Part shown: piece by piece, positions 14,652 to 23,071 of the stretch | How the letters are laid out: every line of letters starts with the position of its first letter | How positions within the stretch are numbered: position 1 is the stretch's first letter | From: Mucilaginibacter terrae | GTDB lineage: Bacteria; Bacteroidota; Bacteroidia; Sphingobacteriales; Sphingobacteriaceae | DNA: 64,000 nucleotides | Direction: 5' to 3' | Assembly: GCF_031951985.1 (NCBI RefSeq) | Contig: NZ_JAVLVU010000001.1 | Span: forward strand, 1,240,001-1,304,000 | Translations under genes and position numbers: made by a program | The notes under the pieces: generated by a model | Databases searched by the model: none | The model's input: only the letters and a program-made list of their open reading frames with translations | Told to the model about the DNA's origin: nothing

Positions 14652-15687
14652 AATACTGGTTGTAGATGATGAAGCAGACCTGGAAATACTGGTTAAGCAA
14701 AAGTTCCGAAAAAAGATCAGGGAAAATATATATGAGTTTGTATTTGCTCAAAACGGTGAAGAGGCCTTAGAAAGAGTAAAGGAACATGCTGATATTGATA
14801 TTGTATTAAGCGACATTAATATGCCCGTAATGGACGGCCTTACCCTGCTTAGCCGTTTGCCCGATGCCAATCCAATGCTTAAAGCTGTTGTGGTTTCGGC
14901 CTATGGCGATATGCAAAGCATCCGTTCGGCCATGAACCGTGGTGCTTTTGATTTTGTGTGCAAACCGGTTGATTTTGACGACCTGGATTTAACCATGCAA
15001 AAAACTATTGAGCATGTTAAACAATTGCAGGAAACCATTAAAGCCATTAAGGAAAACAACATCCTGAAGATGTACGTGGATGAAAACGTGCTCAACTTTA
15101 TGACGCATAAAGAATTTGAGAACAGTTTACTCAAAAATGAACAGATAAACGGCACCGTTATGTTTTTGGATGTTTGTGGCTTTACGGCCATAACCGAACA
15201 GGTACCACCCAATACCGTTGTTGAGCTATTAAACAGCCTTTTTGACCGTATAGTTAAGGAAATTATAGCACAGGGCGGTCACGTTGATAAATTTATGGGC
15301 GATGCCGTTATGGCCGTATTTCGTGGAGACTACCATTTGGATAGGGCTATTGATACCGCCCTGGCAGTAAGGGCACAGATGAACTCCATTCAACCTATAC
15401 AAGTTGGCGATAAAACTTTTGAGGCCCATATATCGGTAGGTATCAATTCGGGCGAAATGGTATCGGGAAATATCGGCTCGGCATCACTAAAAAGACTCGA
15501 TTACACTGTAATTGGCGATTCGGTTAACCTTGCACAACGGCTGCAATCGGTAGCCAAAGCGGGGCAAATTGTAATTACCGAAAACGTTTACGAGCAGGTA
15601 AAAGAGTCATTTAATTGCGAACTATTGGGCGAAGTTAATTTGAAAAATAAATCCAACCAATACACAGTTTATCAAGTAGTTGAATAA
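14644..15687 (+). CDS. Receiver-class III adenylate cyclase fusion
   Basis: A 347-residue protein. Residues 1-120 are a receiver domain (VVDDEAD, phospho-acceptor Asp57 in LSDINMPVMDG, VVSAYG, CKPVD), then a helical linker (about 122-160), then a class III nucleotide cyclase domain (about 165-345). Both metal-binding Asp residues are present: Asp176 in FLDVCGFT and Asp220 in KFMGDAVM. So are Lys216 and the Asp of RLDYTVIGD, which specify adenine, and Asn/Arg of VNLAQRL, which act in the transition state. The catalytic set is therefore complete and cAMP synthesis is predicted, switched by phosphorylation from the upstream kinase. The class is inferred from motifs. Confidence 0.9.
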   Translation: MAKILVVDDEADLEILVKQKFRKKIRENIYEFVFAQNGEEALERVKEHADIDIVLSDINMPVMDGLTLLSRLPDANPMLKAVVVSAYGDMQSIRSAMNRGAFDFVCKPVDFDDLDLTMQKTIEHVKQLQETIKAIKENNILKMYVDENVLNFMTHKEFENSLLKNEQINGTVMFLDVCGFTAITEQVPPNTVVELLNSLFDRIVKEIIAQGGHVDKFMGDAVMAVFRGDYHLDRAIDTALAVRAQMNSIQPIQVGDKTFEAHISVGINSGEMVSGNIGSASLKRLDYTVIGDSVNLAQRLQSVAKAGQIVITENVYEQVKESFNCELLGEVNLKNKSNQYTVYQVVE

Positions 15688-15729
15688 TAACCAACTATAA
15701 CCTCTGATAACGCTATAATTGTGGCTGGT

Positions 15730-15737
15730 TAACTTTG
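15730..15737 (+). promoter_or_regulatory. Candidate -7 element for the Nudix-like regulator
   Basis: TAACTTTG matches the Bacteroidota -7 consensus TAnnTTTG. No good TTTG -33 element lies 17-23 bases upstream. It is about 100 bases before the ATG at 15838, so the assignment is weak. Confidence 0.3.
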
Positions 15738-15837
15738 CGACTTGATTCAAATTTCCCAAACTTAATCCGCGCTGGGTTTGATCTTATGGGCATATCCAGT
15801 ACTTTGATTGCTTATTAATATTCCCCTTATTTGTAAA

Positions 15838-16584
15838 ATGAATGTTAAGGAGCTATTCGAGAAAGGAAGCGAACTTGCCTACCAGTCGTGTATACCGCAT
15901 GTATCGGTAGACTGCGTGGTATTTGGCTTCCATGAATCCTCCTTAAAGGTGTTGTTGCTGAAAATGAAGGGTGTGGATAAATGGGGGCTTCCGGGCGGTT
16001 ACGTTAAAAAGCAGGAAGACCTTGACCAGGCAGCATATCGTATTTTGAAAGCCCGTACCGGTGCTTCAAATATATTTCTTGAAGAGTTTAAGGTGTTTGG
16101 CAAAGTGGGCCGCTCTGAAGCCGATATGGCTCACCTGCCCGAAAGCTTTTGGCAACGCCAACGCTTTGTATCGGTGGGCTACTATGCGTTGGTAAATTAT
16201 GCCGAAATTACACCTGTTACCGACCGCATTTCGGAAAGCTGTGAGTGGAAAGATATTGACAGTTTACCCGAACTTATGATGGACCATAGAGAAATTCTCG
16301 AAAATGCGCTCCACACCCTCAGGCGAAACATTAATTATTCGCCCGTTGGGCTCAACCTATTGCCCCGCGAGTTTACCATGCCGCAGTTGCAACGCTTGTA
16401 TGAAATTATATTAGGCAAACCCCTTCATCGCGGAAACTTTCAGCGCAAAATACACAGCTTCAATATCCTTAATAAGCACGATGCCAACCCGAGTAAAAAA
16501 GCGCATCGCCCTCCTATTTTATACAGCTTTGATACCGTGAGATACAATGAGGCCCTCCAAAACGGCCTTAAGCAAGAATGGTAA
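15838..16584 (+). CDS. Nudix-like (NrtR/AraR-type) sugar regulator
   Basis: About 248 residues from the ATG at 15838. A longer frame from a TTG at 15808 lacks support. The N-terminal half has the Nudix fold (VSVDCVVFGF, LLLKMKGVDKWGLPGGYV), but the Nudix box is degenerate: the usual REXXEE segment reads AYRILKAR, so hydrolysis is unlikely. The C-terminal half (PREFTMPQLQRLYEIILGKPLHRGNFQRKI) is the winged-helix DNA-binding region of NrtR-type regulators. In Bacteroidota relatives control arabinose and other sugar genes (AraR type). It is upstream of and co-oriented with the 3-keto-glycoside cluster and is the obvious candidate to regulate it. That link is an inference. Confidence 0.82.
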   Translation: MNVKELFEKGSELAYQSCIPHVSVDCVVFGFHESSLKVLLLKMKGVDKWGLPGGYVKKQEDLDQAAYRILKARTGASNIFLEEFKVFGKVGRSEADMAHLPESFWQRQRFVSVGYYALVNYAEITPVTDRISESCEWKDIDSLPELMMDHREILENALHTLRRNINYSPVGLNLLPREFTMPQLQRLYEIILGKPLHRGNFQRKIHSFNILNKHDANPSKKAHRPPILYSFDTVRYNEALQNGLKQEW

Positions 16585-16650
16585 CCGGAGCTTGGCGTTA
16601 AACAAATCATTGTACTTTTACTTGGCTTTTATCAATAACTGCAAAATAAA

Positions 16651-16681
16651 TTTGTAAAAGTTAAACAGGCCACTATCTTTG
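16651..16681 (+). promoter_or_regulatory. Strong Bacteroidota-type promoter of the GMC dehydrogenase cluster
   Basis: TTTG at 16651-16654, exactly 19 bases of spacer, then TATCTTTG at 16674-16681, a full match to TTTG-N19-TAnnTTTG. Transcription should begin near 16688, leaving a leader of about 140 bases before the ATG at 16829. Confidence 0.75.
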
Positions 16682-16696
16682 TCTCTCAATGAGACA
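16680..16696. promoter_or_regulatory. Inverted repeat over the transcription start (candidate operator)
   Basis: TGTCTC (16680-16685) and GAGACA (16691-16696) form a six-base inverted repeat with a five-base centre. It covers the end of the -7 element and the expected start of transcription, where a repressor would block initiation. The protein is unknown. The Nudix-like regulator next door is a candidate. Confidence 0.4.
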
Positions 16697-16734
16697 TACT
16701 CTTTCATTATAAAGTTTTTGAAGTTGTATGTATT

Positions 16735-16795
16735 GCAATTTATGATCATATTTATGTGCTTATAAATTGCAAATGGCAAGTTACCAATGCTTGCC
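16735..16795 (+). promoter_or_regulatory. Structured 5' leader of the GMC dehydrogenase operon
   Basis: Two hairpins lie in the predicted leader. GCAATTTAT (16735-16743) pairs with ATAAATTGC (16762-16770), nine pairs. GGCAAG (16775-16780) pairs with CTTGCC (16790-16795). No known riboswitch class is recognised. Both lie between the promoter and the ATG and could set mRNA stability or translation. Confidence 0.35.
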
Positions 16796-16828
16796 GCGTA
16801 ATTACCAATTACACTATAAACCTGCTTC

Positions 16829-18508
16829 ATGGCAACCAATACTTACGATGCAATAGTTGTGGGCTCCGGTATTTCCGGCGGCTGGGCAGCTAAAGAGTTA
16901 ACCGAAAAAGGGTTAAAAACCTTGCTGCTTGAGCGCGGCCGAAACATTGAACACATTAAAGATTATGTGAACGCTAACAAAGCGCCCTGGGAGTTTCCCC
17001 ACAGAGGAAATCCTACCCAGCAAATGAAAAACGATTACCCGGTAGCTAAGCGCGAGTATGTGCTCAACGAAACCAATTTAGATTACTGGGTTGATGAACG
17101 CGAAAGCCCTTACATCGAAAAACAGCGTTTCGACTGGTATAGAGGCTATCATGTGGGTGGCCGCTCACTTATGTGGGGCCGCCAATCATACCGCTGGCAC
17201 AATATGGATTTTGAGGCCAATGCAAAAGACGGCATTGCCGTAGATTGGCCCATTCGCTACGCCGACCTTGCGCCTTGGTACAGCTATGTAGAACGCTTTG
17301 CAGGCATATCGGGCAATAAAGATGGCATTGCAATTTTACCCGATGGCGAATATATGCCGCCTATGGAACTAAATATTGTTGAAAAGGATGTTGCAGCACG
17401 TTTAAAAGGCATCTACAAAGGATCAAGGCACATGATCATAGGTCGTACGGCAAATATTACCCAGCCGCATGATAACCGCACCAATTGCCAGTATCGTAAC
17501 AAATGCTGGTTAGGCTGCCCTTTCGGGGCTTACTTCAGCACGCAGTCTTCTACCCTGCCGGCCGCTATGCGCACGGGCAATTTAACCTTGCGCCCCTGGA
17601 GCATAGTTACCAAAGTTATATACGATAAAGACACCAAACTGGCCAAGGGCGTTGAGGTGCTTGATGCCGAAACCAATCAAACCTATGAGTATTATGCCAA
17701 GGTGATCTTCCTCAACGCATCAACCATTAATACAGCAGCTATTTTAATGCGTTCGGCAACTGATATTTGGCCCGGAGGCTTGGGCAGCAGCAGTGATCAA
17801 TTGGGACATAACATTATGGACCATCATTTGAACGTAGGCGCATCGGGAATGGTTGATGGTTATGAAGATAAATATACTTACGGCCGCCGCGCTAACGGCA
17901 TTTACATACCGCGCTACCGCAACCTAAATGGCGAAAAACGCGATTATATAAGAGGTTTCGGTTATCAGGGTTCGGCCTCGCGCGAGCGCTGGAGCCGCAA
18001 CATACCAGAGATGGCCCTTGGCGCAAAATTCAAAGATGAATTGAGCGAGCCGGGCAGTTGGAAAATGGGCATAGGCGGATTTGGAGAAGTACTGCCTTAT
18101 CATGAAAACCGCATGTGGCTCGATGATACCAAGAAAGATAAGTGGGGCCTATCGGTACCTGCTATTGATGCAGTAGTGCGCGATAACGAGAACAAAATGC
18201 GGATCGATATGATGAACGATGCTGCTGAGATGCTGGAAGCTACCGGCCTAAAGAACGTAAACCCATATAACGATCAGGCCGTATTAGGTCGGGGTATACA
18301 TGAAATGGGCACAGCCCGCATGGGCCGCGATCCAAAATCATCGGTACTTAATGAGTGGAACCAGGTTTGGGATGCTAAAAATGTTTACGTAACGGATGGT
18401 GCAGCCATGACATCGGCTGCCTGCCAAAACCCATCGTTAACCTATATGGCACTTACAGCTCGTGCGGCCGATCATGCCGTTTCTGAATTAAAGAAAATGA
18501 ACATTTAA
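16829..18508 (+). CDS. GMC-family FAD sugar dehydrogenase (glucoside 3-dehydrogenase type)
   Basis: A 559-residue FAD enzyme. The dinucleotide fold is [15 protein letters not shown], with LLLERGR as the ribose-binding acid. The catalytic His is in [10 protein letters not shown], and the Asn in [11 protein letters not shown] Cys cluster (C-X5-C-X3-C in [12 protein letters not shown]) resembles the iron-sulfur ligand region of FAD glucose dehydrogenase catalytic subunits. Members paired with a gluconate-dehydrogenase-type small subunit oxidise the C3 hydroxyl of glycosides or sugars and pass electrons to cytochrome c. Both partners are encoded nearby. It has no signal peptide of its own, so export together with the Tat-signal small subunit is the known route for such pairs. 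Substrate and C3 position are inferred from family and context. Confidence 0.85.
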   Translation: MATNTYDAIVVGSGISGGWAAKELTEKGLKTLLLERGRNIEHIKDYVNANKAPWEFPHRGNPTQQMKNDYPVAKREYVLNETNLDYWVDERESPYIEKQRFDWYRGYHVGGRSLMWGRQSYRWHNMDFEANAKDGIAVDWPIRYADLAPWYSYVERFAGISGNKDGIAILPDGEYMPPMELNIVEKDVAARLKGIYKGSRHMIIGRTANITQPHDNRTNCQYRNKCWLGCPFGAYFSTQSSTLPAAMRTGNLTLRPWSIVTKVIYDKDTKLAKGVEVLDAETNQTYEYYAKVIFLNASTINTAAILMRSATDIWPGGLGSSSDQLGHNIMDHHLNVGASGMVDGYEDKYTYGRRANGIYIPRYRNLNGEKRDYIRGFGYQGSASRERWSRNIPEMALGAKFKDELSEPGSWKMGIGGFGEVLPYHENRMWLDDTKKDKWGLSVPAIDAVVRDNENKMRIDMMNDAAEMLEATGLKNVNPYNDQAVLGRGIHEMGTARMGRDPKSSVLNEWNQVWDAKNVYVTDGAAMTSAACQNPSLTYMALTARAADHAVSELKKMNI

Positions 18509-18518
18509 TTTTTAACTG

Positions 18519-19094
18519 ATGATGAACAGACGAGACGCTTTAAACCGTGTAGCCTTATTGGTTGGCGGTTCAGTTATAGGAGCCGATTTCTTTTTATCGG
18601 GTTGCAAAACCGGGAGTTCGGTTAATACCGATGATCTTTTTGACAAGGGAACCCAGGCATTTATGAATGAAGTTGCCGATACCATTTTACCCCGAACCGA
18701 AACGCCGGGAGCCAAAGATGCCAACGTAGGCGGATTCATGGCCATTATGGTACGCGATTGCTATGAGGATAGAGACCAAAAAGTATTTAAAGAGGGTTTA
18801 AAAAAATTAAATGAAGCCTGTGAGAAAAAATTCAAGTTGGGCTTTGTAGAAGCCTCGCCCGAGCAACGCACAGCGTTGCTGGTTGATTTGGATAAGGAAC
18901 AGGCCGCTTACAGTAAAACCAAAGAAAAAGAGGCACCTAACCACTATTTTACCATGATAAAACAACTTACGCTGCTGGGTTATTTTACCTCGGAAATAGG
19001 CTGCACCAAGGCACAGCGTTATTTGCCTGTACCGGGTAAATACGTTGGCGATTATCCTTACAAAAAGGGCGATAAAGCATGGGCGCTTGCATAA
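18519..19094 (+). CDS. Gluconate 2-dehydrogenase subunit 3-like protein (Tat, lipoprotein-like)
   Basis: A 191-residue protein. The N-terminus is a twin-arginine-like signal (MMNRRDALNRVALLVGG) ending in a lipobox-like FLSGC. The body (TQAFMNEVADTILPRTETPGAKD, LTLLGYFTSEIG) is the gluconate_2-dh3 family, the small subunit of membrane FAD dehydrogenases. It probably escorts the signal-less GMC subunit through Tat and anchors it to a membrane. It begins 10 bases after the GMC stop, so the two are co-transcribed. Confidence 0.88.
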   Translation: MMNRRDALNRVALLVGGSVIGADFFLSGCKTGSSVNTDDLFDKGTQAFMNEVADTILPRTETPGAKDANVGGFMAIMVRDCYEDRDQKVFKEGLKKLNEACEKKFKLGFVEASPEQRTALLVDLDKEQAAYSKTKEKEAPNHYFTMIKQLTLLGYFTSEIGCTKAQRYLPVPGKYVGDYPYKKGDKAWALA

Positions 19095-19112
19095 ATATAT
19101 CTACATCTGCTT

Positions 19113-20264
19113 ATGAAATTAAGATTAGGAATGATAGGCGGAGGTCAAGGTGCTTTTATAGGTGCCGTACACCGCATAGCCTCCCGTATAGACGACCAGT
19201 ATGAGTTGGTTTGCGGCGCATTCAGCAGTAATGCCGAACGTTCCAAAGCCAGTGGCATTGCGCTCGGTATTACCGATGATCGCGTATATGCTACTTATCA
19301 GGAACTTATTGAAAAAGAGAGCCAACTTCCCGAAGATATACGTGCACAGGTAATTAGTATTGTTACCCCAAACCATGTGCATTTCGAACCCGCAAAACTG
19401 GCGCTCGAGAACGGTTTTCACGTTATTCTTGATAAGCCCATGACGCTTACGTTACAGGAGGCAAAAACATTGAAAGATGCTTCAGATAAAACAGGGCAAC
19501 TACTCTGCCTTACACATACTTATACGGGCTACCCTATGGTAAAACAGGCACGCGAATTGGTTGCCGCAAACCAAATAGGTAAGGTTCGTAAAGTTTACGC
19601 CCAGTACCCGCAGGGCTGGCTAAGTACGCTGGCCGAGGGTGGCGATAATAAACAGGCTACCTGGCGCACCGACCCATCACAAAGCGGCATTGCCGGGGCC
19701 ATGGGCGATATTGGCACCCATGCTTTTAATTTAATTGAATATGTAACCGGCTTAACCGTAAGTCATTTATGTGCCGATATAAACATTGTGGTTCCGGGTC
19801 GCAGGCTGGATGATGACGGCGCTGTACTGCTTCGTTTTGAAGGTGGTGCCAGCGGCGTTTTAACAGCAACCCAGGTAGCGGCCGGTGCCGAAAACAATGT
19901 TAAGATAAGCGTATATGGCGAGAGCGGCGGCGTGGAATGGCAACAGGATGATGCCAACTCCCTTATTGTACGCTACCCTGATAAACCTGCCGAAATTTGG
20001 CGCACGGGCGGCGGTTACACGTCGACTGCCGCTATGTTTAATTCACGCACCCCTGCCGGGCACCCTGAAGGTTACCTTGAGGCATTTGCAAACCTGTACC
20101 GAAACTTTGCTTTAACTATTAAGGCGTTGAGCAATAATGAAGAGCCATCAGCCGAGATGCTTGATTTTCCGGGCGTGAACGAAGGTGTGCGTGGCATGGC
20201 ATTTATAGAGAATGTGATTGCTTCGGGAAAATCAGAACAAAAGTGGACACCATTTACCATCTAA
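19113..20264 (+). CDS. Gfo/Idh/MocA-family NAD(P)-dependent sugar oxidoreductase
   Basis: A 383-residue cytoplasmic protein (no signal). The Rossmann start is [31 protein letters not shown] and the DKPM loop match the family's EKP motif region. The catalytic acid/His pair is in [14 protein letters not shown]. Family members interconvert hydroxyl and keto groups at C2, C3 or C5 of sugars and inositols. In this cluster it may reduce a 3-keto-sugar after import, or work in the oxidising direction on a different substrate. The direction cannot be told from sequence. Four bases separate it from the next gene. Confidence 0.88.
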   Translation: MKLRLGMIGGGQGAFIGAVHRIASRIDDQYELVCGAFSSNAERSKASGIALGITDDRVYATYQELIEKESQLPEDIRAQVISIVTPNHVHFEPAKLALENGFHVILDKPMTLTLQEAKTLKDASDKTGQLLCLTHTYTGYPMVKQARELVAANQIGKVRKVYAQYPQGWLSTLAEGGDNKQATWRTDPSQSGIAGAMGDIGTHAFNLIEYVTGLTVSHLCADINIVVPGRRLDDDGAVLLRFEGGASGVLTATQVAAGAENNVKISVYGESGGVEWQQDDANSLIVRYPDKPAEIWRTGGGYTSTAAMFNSRTPAGHPEGYLEAFANLYRNFALTIKALSNNEEPSAEMLDFPGVNEGVRGMAFIENVIASGKSEQKWTPFTI

Positions 20265-20267
20265 CTT

Positions 20268-21323
20268 ATGCTAACAATTAAAGGACCCGCCATATTTATT
20301 GCTCAATTTATAGGGAATGATGCGCCGTTTAATGATCTTAGATCCATTGCGCAATGGGCTGCCTCATTGGGTTATAAAGGCTTGCAGCTACCTACCAGCG
20401 ATGCACGGTTCATTAACCTGCAAAAAGCTGCCGAAAGCAAAACTTATGCTGATGAAGTTAAAGGCATTGTAAATGAGGCGGGTTTGGAAATCACCGAACT
20501 TTCTACCCATACACAAGGTCAGTTAGTAGCGGTAAATCCTGCATATAATGAGTTGTTTAATGCCTTTGCTCCTGCTCATTTACATACTGATTTTACAGCA
20601 AGGCAGCAATGGGCTGTACAGCAGGTAAAATATGCTGCCAAAGCATCACAAAACTTGGGCTTAAAAGCCAGTGTTACTTTTAGTGGGGCACTTGCCTGGC
20701 CATTTGTATACCCCTGGCCTCAGCGCCCAGCAAACCTGGTTAATGATGCCTTTGATGAATTAGGCCGCCGCTGGAAACCTATTCTGGATTTTTACGACGA
20801 GTGCGGCATCGACCTTTGTTACGAACTGCATCCGGGTGAAGACCTGCATGATGGCATCACTTACGAGATGTTCCTCGACCGGGTTGGGCAGCACAAGCGT
20901 GCTAATTTGCTATACGATCCATCGCATTTTGTATTACAATGCCTGGATTATTTAGCCCATATTGATATTTACCACGAGCGCATTAAAATGATGCACGTTA
21001 AAGATGCCGAATTCAACCCAACCGGTAAACAAGGCGTTTACGGAGGCTACCAAAACTGGGTTGACCGTGCAGGTCGTTTCCGTTCGTTGGGTGATGGCCA
21101 GGTTGACTTTAAAGCCGTGTTCAGCAAAATGGCACAGTATGATTTTCCGGGCTGGGCGGTGCTTGAATGGGAATGCGCACTTAAGCACCCCGAAGATGGT
21201 GCCCGCGAAGGTGCCCGTTTTATTGCCGATCATATCATCCACGTAACCGATCATGCTTTTGATGATTTTGCATCATCGGGCAATAATCCCACACTCAACA
21301 ATCACATATTAGGAATACAATAA
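20268..21323 (+). CDS. Cytoplasmic TIM-barrel sugar isomerase/epimerase-like protein
   Basis: A 351-residue protein of the xylose isomerase-like / AP_endonuc_2 fold. Metal-site positions are visible: Glu in CYELHPGED, Asp and His in YDPSHF, His in HVKDAEF and Glu in VLEWEC. No signal peptide, so it is cytoplasmic, unlike the two relatives downstream. Members include epimerases, isomerases and 3-keto-glycoside beta-eliminases. The exact reaction is not readable from sequence. It sits between the Gfo/Idh/MocA gene (four-base gap) and the cytochrome gene (six-base gap). Confidence 0.85.
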   Translation: MLTIKGPAIFIAQFIGNDAPFNDLRSIAQWAASLGYKGLQLPTSDARFINLQKAAESKTYADEVKGIVNEAGLEITELSTHTQGQLVAVNPAYNELFNAFAPAHLHTDFTARQQWAVQQVKYAAKASQNLGLKASVTFSGALAWPFVYPWPQRPANLVNDAFDELGRRWKPILDFYDECGIDLCYELHPGEDLHDGITYEMFLDRVGQHKRANLLYDPSHFVLQCLDYLAHIDIYHERIKMMHVKDAEFNPTGKQGVYGGYQNWVDRAGRFRSLGDGQVDFKAVFSKMAQYDFPGWAVLEWECALKHPEDGAREGARFIADHIIHVTDHAFDDFASSGNNPTLNNHILGIQ

Positions 21324-21329
21324 TCTATC

Positions 21330-21779
21330 ATGAAAAAAACGTTTTTTTCTATCGCTATCGCATCTATTTGTTTAGCTGCCGCATCATGCGGAGGTTCATC
21401 ATCGGGCGATAAGATCAGCACCGATACCACTCACGGAACGGATCAGAATGCTGTTGCGCAAAACTCTAATGCCGCCCAGGATACTGCCGGCAGCATTGGT
21501 ACCGAAAATACAGCAACCAGTGTGTCCACCAAATCAAAAGGAGCCGCACTCATCGCATCATCAGATTGTTTAAGCTGCCACAAGGAACACGATAAGCTGG
21601 TTGGCCCGTCATACACCGAGGTAGCCGCCAAATACACTGATAAAGATATTGATATGCTTGCCGATAAAATTATCAAAGGCGGTTCGGGCAGTTTTGGCGA
21701 GGTGCCTATGTCGCCGCACCCGGCTGTTTCGGTTGATGATGCTAAAGAAATGGTTAAATACATACTCACTGTCAAATAA
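21330..21779 (+). CDS. Small c-type cytochrome lipoprotein
   Basis: A 149-residue lipoprotein (lipobox AAASC). After the Cys comes a Ser/Thr/Ala-rich linker of about 50 residues, then a monohaem cytochrome c domain. The haem-binding CXXCH is CLSCH, followed by LVGPSYTEVA, and the probable axial Met is in VPMSPHP. It is the natural electron acceptor for the GMC/subunit-3 dehydrogenase in the same operon, carrying electrons towards the respiratory chain. Confidence 0.92.
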   Translation: MKKTFFSIAIASICLAAASCGGSSSGDKISTDTTHGTDQNAVAQNSNAAQDTAGSIGTENTATSVSTKSKGAALIASSDCLSCHKEHDKLVGPSYTEVAAKYTDKDIDMLADKIIKGGSGSFGEVPMSPHPAVSVDDAKEMVKYILTVK

Positions 21780-21787
21780 TTATTGAT

Positions 21788-23041
21788 ATGGACAATAAGA
21801 TCAGAATCCAGCTTTCGGTCATGATGTTTCTCCAGTTTTTCATTTGGGGAGCATGGTTTGTAACCCTTGGTACCTATTTACTTACCGGCCTCAAAACCAA
21901 TGCTACCGAAGTTGGTGTAGCTTATCTTACCCAATCAATAGGAGCTATTGTTGCGCCGTTTATAATAGGCTTAATTGCCGACAAATATTTTCCGGCCCAA
22001 AAAATACTGGGTGTATTGCATGTTATTGGTGCAATAATGCTTTGGTTTTGCTCTACCGCACCCAATTTTAATGCATTCTATCCATATGTTTTGATTTACA
22101 TGATCATTTACATGCCAACGCTTGCACTGGTTAATTCCATATCGTTTCGGCAAATGACCGATCCGAGCAAGCAGTTCCCTCCCATCAGGTTTTTGGGAAC
22201 CCTGGGCTGGATCATTGCCGGTTTTACCATTGGCTGGTTAGGCTGGGAAAAAAACGGGTCGCTCGATCTTACTTTTAAAACAGCTGCGGCCGCCTCACTC
22301 CTGCTGGGATTGTTCAGCTTTACTTTGCCAGCCACTCCACCGCTAAAAAAAGGCACTCAAACATCGGTAAGAGACATATTAGGACTGGATGCCATTGGGT
22401 TATTAAAAAACTCATCGTACCGTGTATTCTTTTTAGCATCGGTAGCTATTTGTGTACCCCTGGCGTTTTATTACAATTTCACTAATCCGTTTTTAAACGA
22501 GGTTGGCATGAACGGTGCCGCGGGCAAGCAAGCGTTTGGCCAGGTATCAGAGTTAGTATTTATGGCATTAATGCCATTATTTTTCAAACGCTTGGGCGTT
22601 AAAAAAATGCTGGCCGTTGGTATGCTGGCCTGGGTGTTACGATACGTGCTTTTTGCCTACGGTGATACTGGTGCCAACTACTGGATGCTGATAGGCGGTA
22701 TTGTGCTACACGGCATTTGTTACGACTTCTTTTTTGTAACCGGCCAGATTTATACCGATGAATTAGCCGGCGAAAAATTCAAAAGTGCCGCTCAGGGTTT
22801 TATTACCCTGGCTACTTATGGCGTAGGTATGCTCATTGGCTTCACTATATCGGGGCCAATTGTTGATGCCCATAAAACCGCCGGAAGTTTACACGATTGG
22901 CAACAAATATGGTTAATACCGGCTGCTATTGCCGCGGTAGTGCTTGTTATGTTCCTGCTGTTGTTTAAAGATCGCAACAGAAACGTAGATCTGCAGTCGC
23001 CAGCGCCTGATAAGTTCATGCCTGCAACCGATGCTATTTAA
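21788..23041 (+). CDS. MFS permease, NupG/YegT (nucleoside:H+ symporter) family
   Basis: A 417-residue protein with about 12 membrane segments. It begins LSVMMFLQFFIWGAWFVTLG, the usual start of the nucleoside:proton symporter group, and has LVNSISFRQM and GICYDFFFVTGQIY further on. In Bacteroidota many relatives of this group sit in sugar-derivative clusters and need not carry nucleosides. Here it would bring a keto-sugar or glycoside from the periplasm into the cell. Nine bases separate it from the cytochrome gene. Confidence 0.85.
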   Translation: MDNKIRIQLSVMMFLQFFIWGAWFVTLGTYLLTGLKTNATEVGVAYLTQSIGAIVAPFIIGLIADKYFPAQKILGVLHVIGAIMLWFCSTAPNFNAFYPYVLIYMIIYMPTLALVNSISFRQMTDPSKQFPPIRFLGTLGWIIAGFTIGWLGWEKNGSLDLTFKTAAAASLLLGLFSFTLPATPPLKKGTQTSVRDILGLDAIGLLKNSSYRVFFLASVAICVPLAFYYNFTNPFLNEVGMNGAAGKQAFGQVSELVFMALMPLFFKRLGVKKMLAVGMLAWVLRYVLFAYGDTGANYWMLIGGIVLHGICYDFFFVTGQIYTDELAGEKFKSAAQGFITLATYGVGMLIGFTISGPIVDAHKTAGSLHDWQQIWLIPAAIAAVVLVMFLLLFKDRNRNVDLQSPAPDKFMPATDAI

Positions 23042-23071
23042 ACTTATAATCAATTATAAAGTCAATTAAAC

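Noticed and set aside
15838..16584. Active Nudix hydrolase
   Set aside because: The catalytic REXXEE residues are missing and a DNA-binding C-terminus is present, so a regulator is the better call.
16618..16839. Open frame of 73 codons on the - strand
   Set aside because: It lies over the promoter and leader of the GMC gene and has no recognisable feature.
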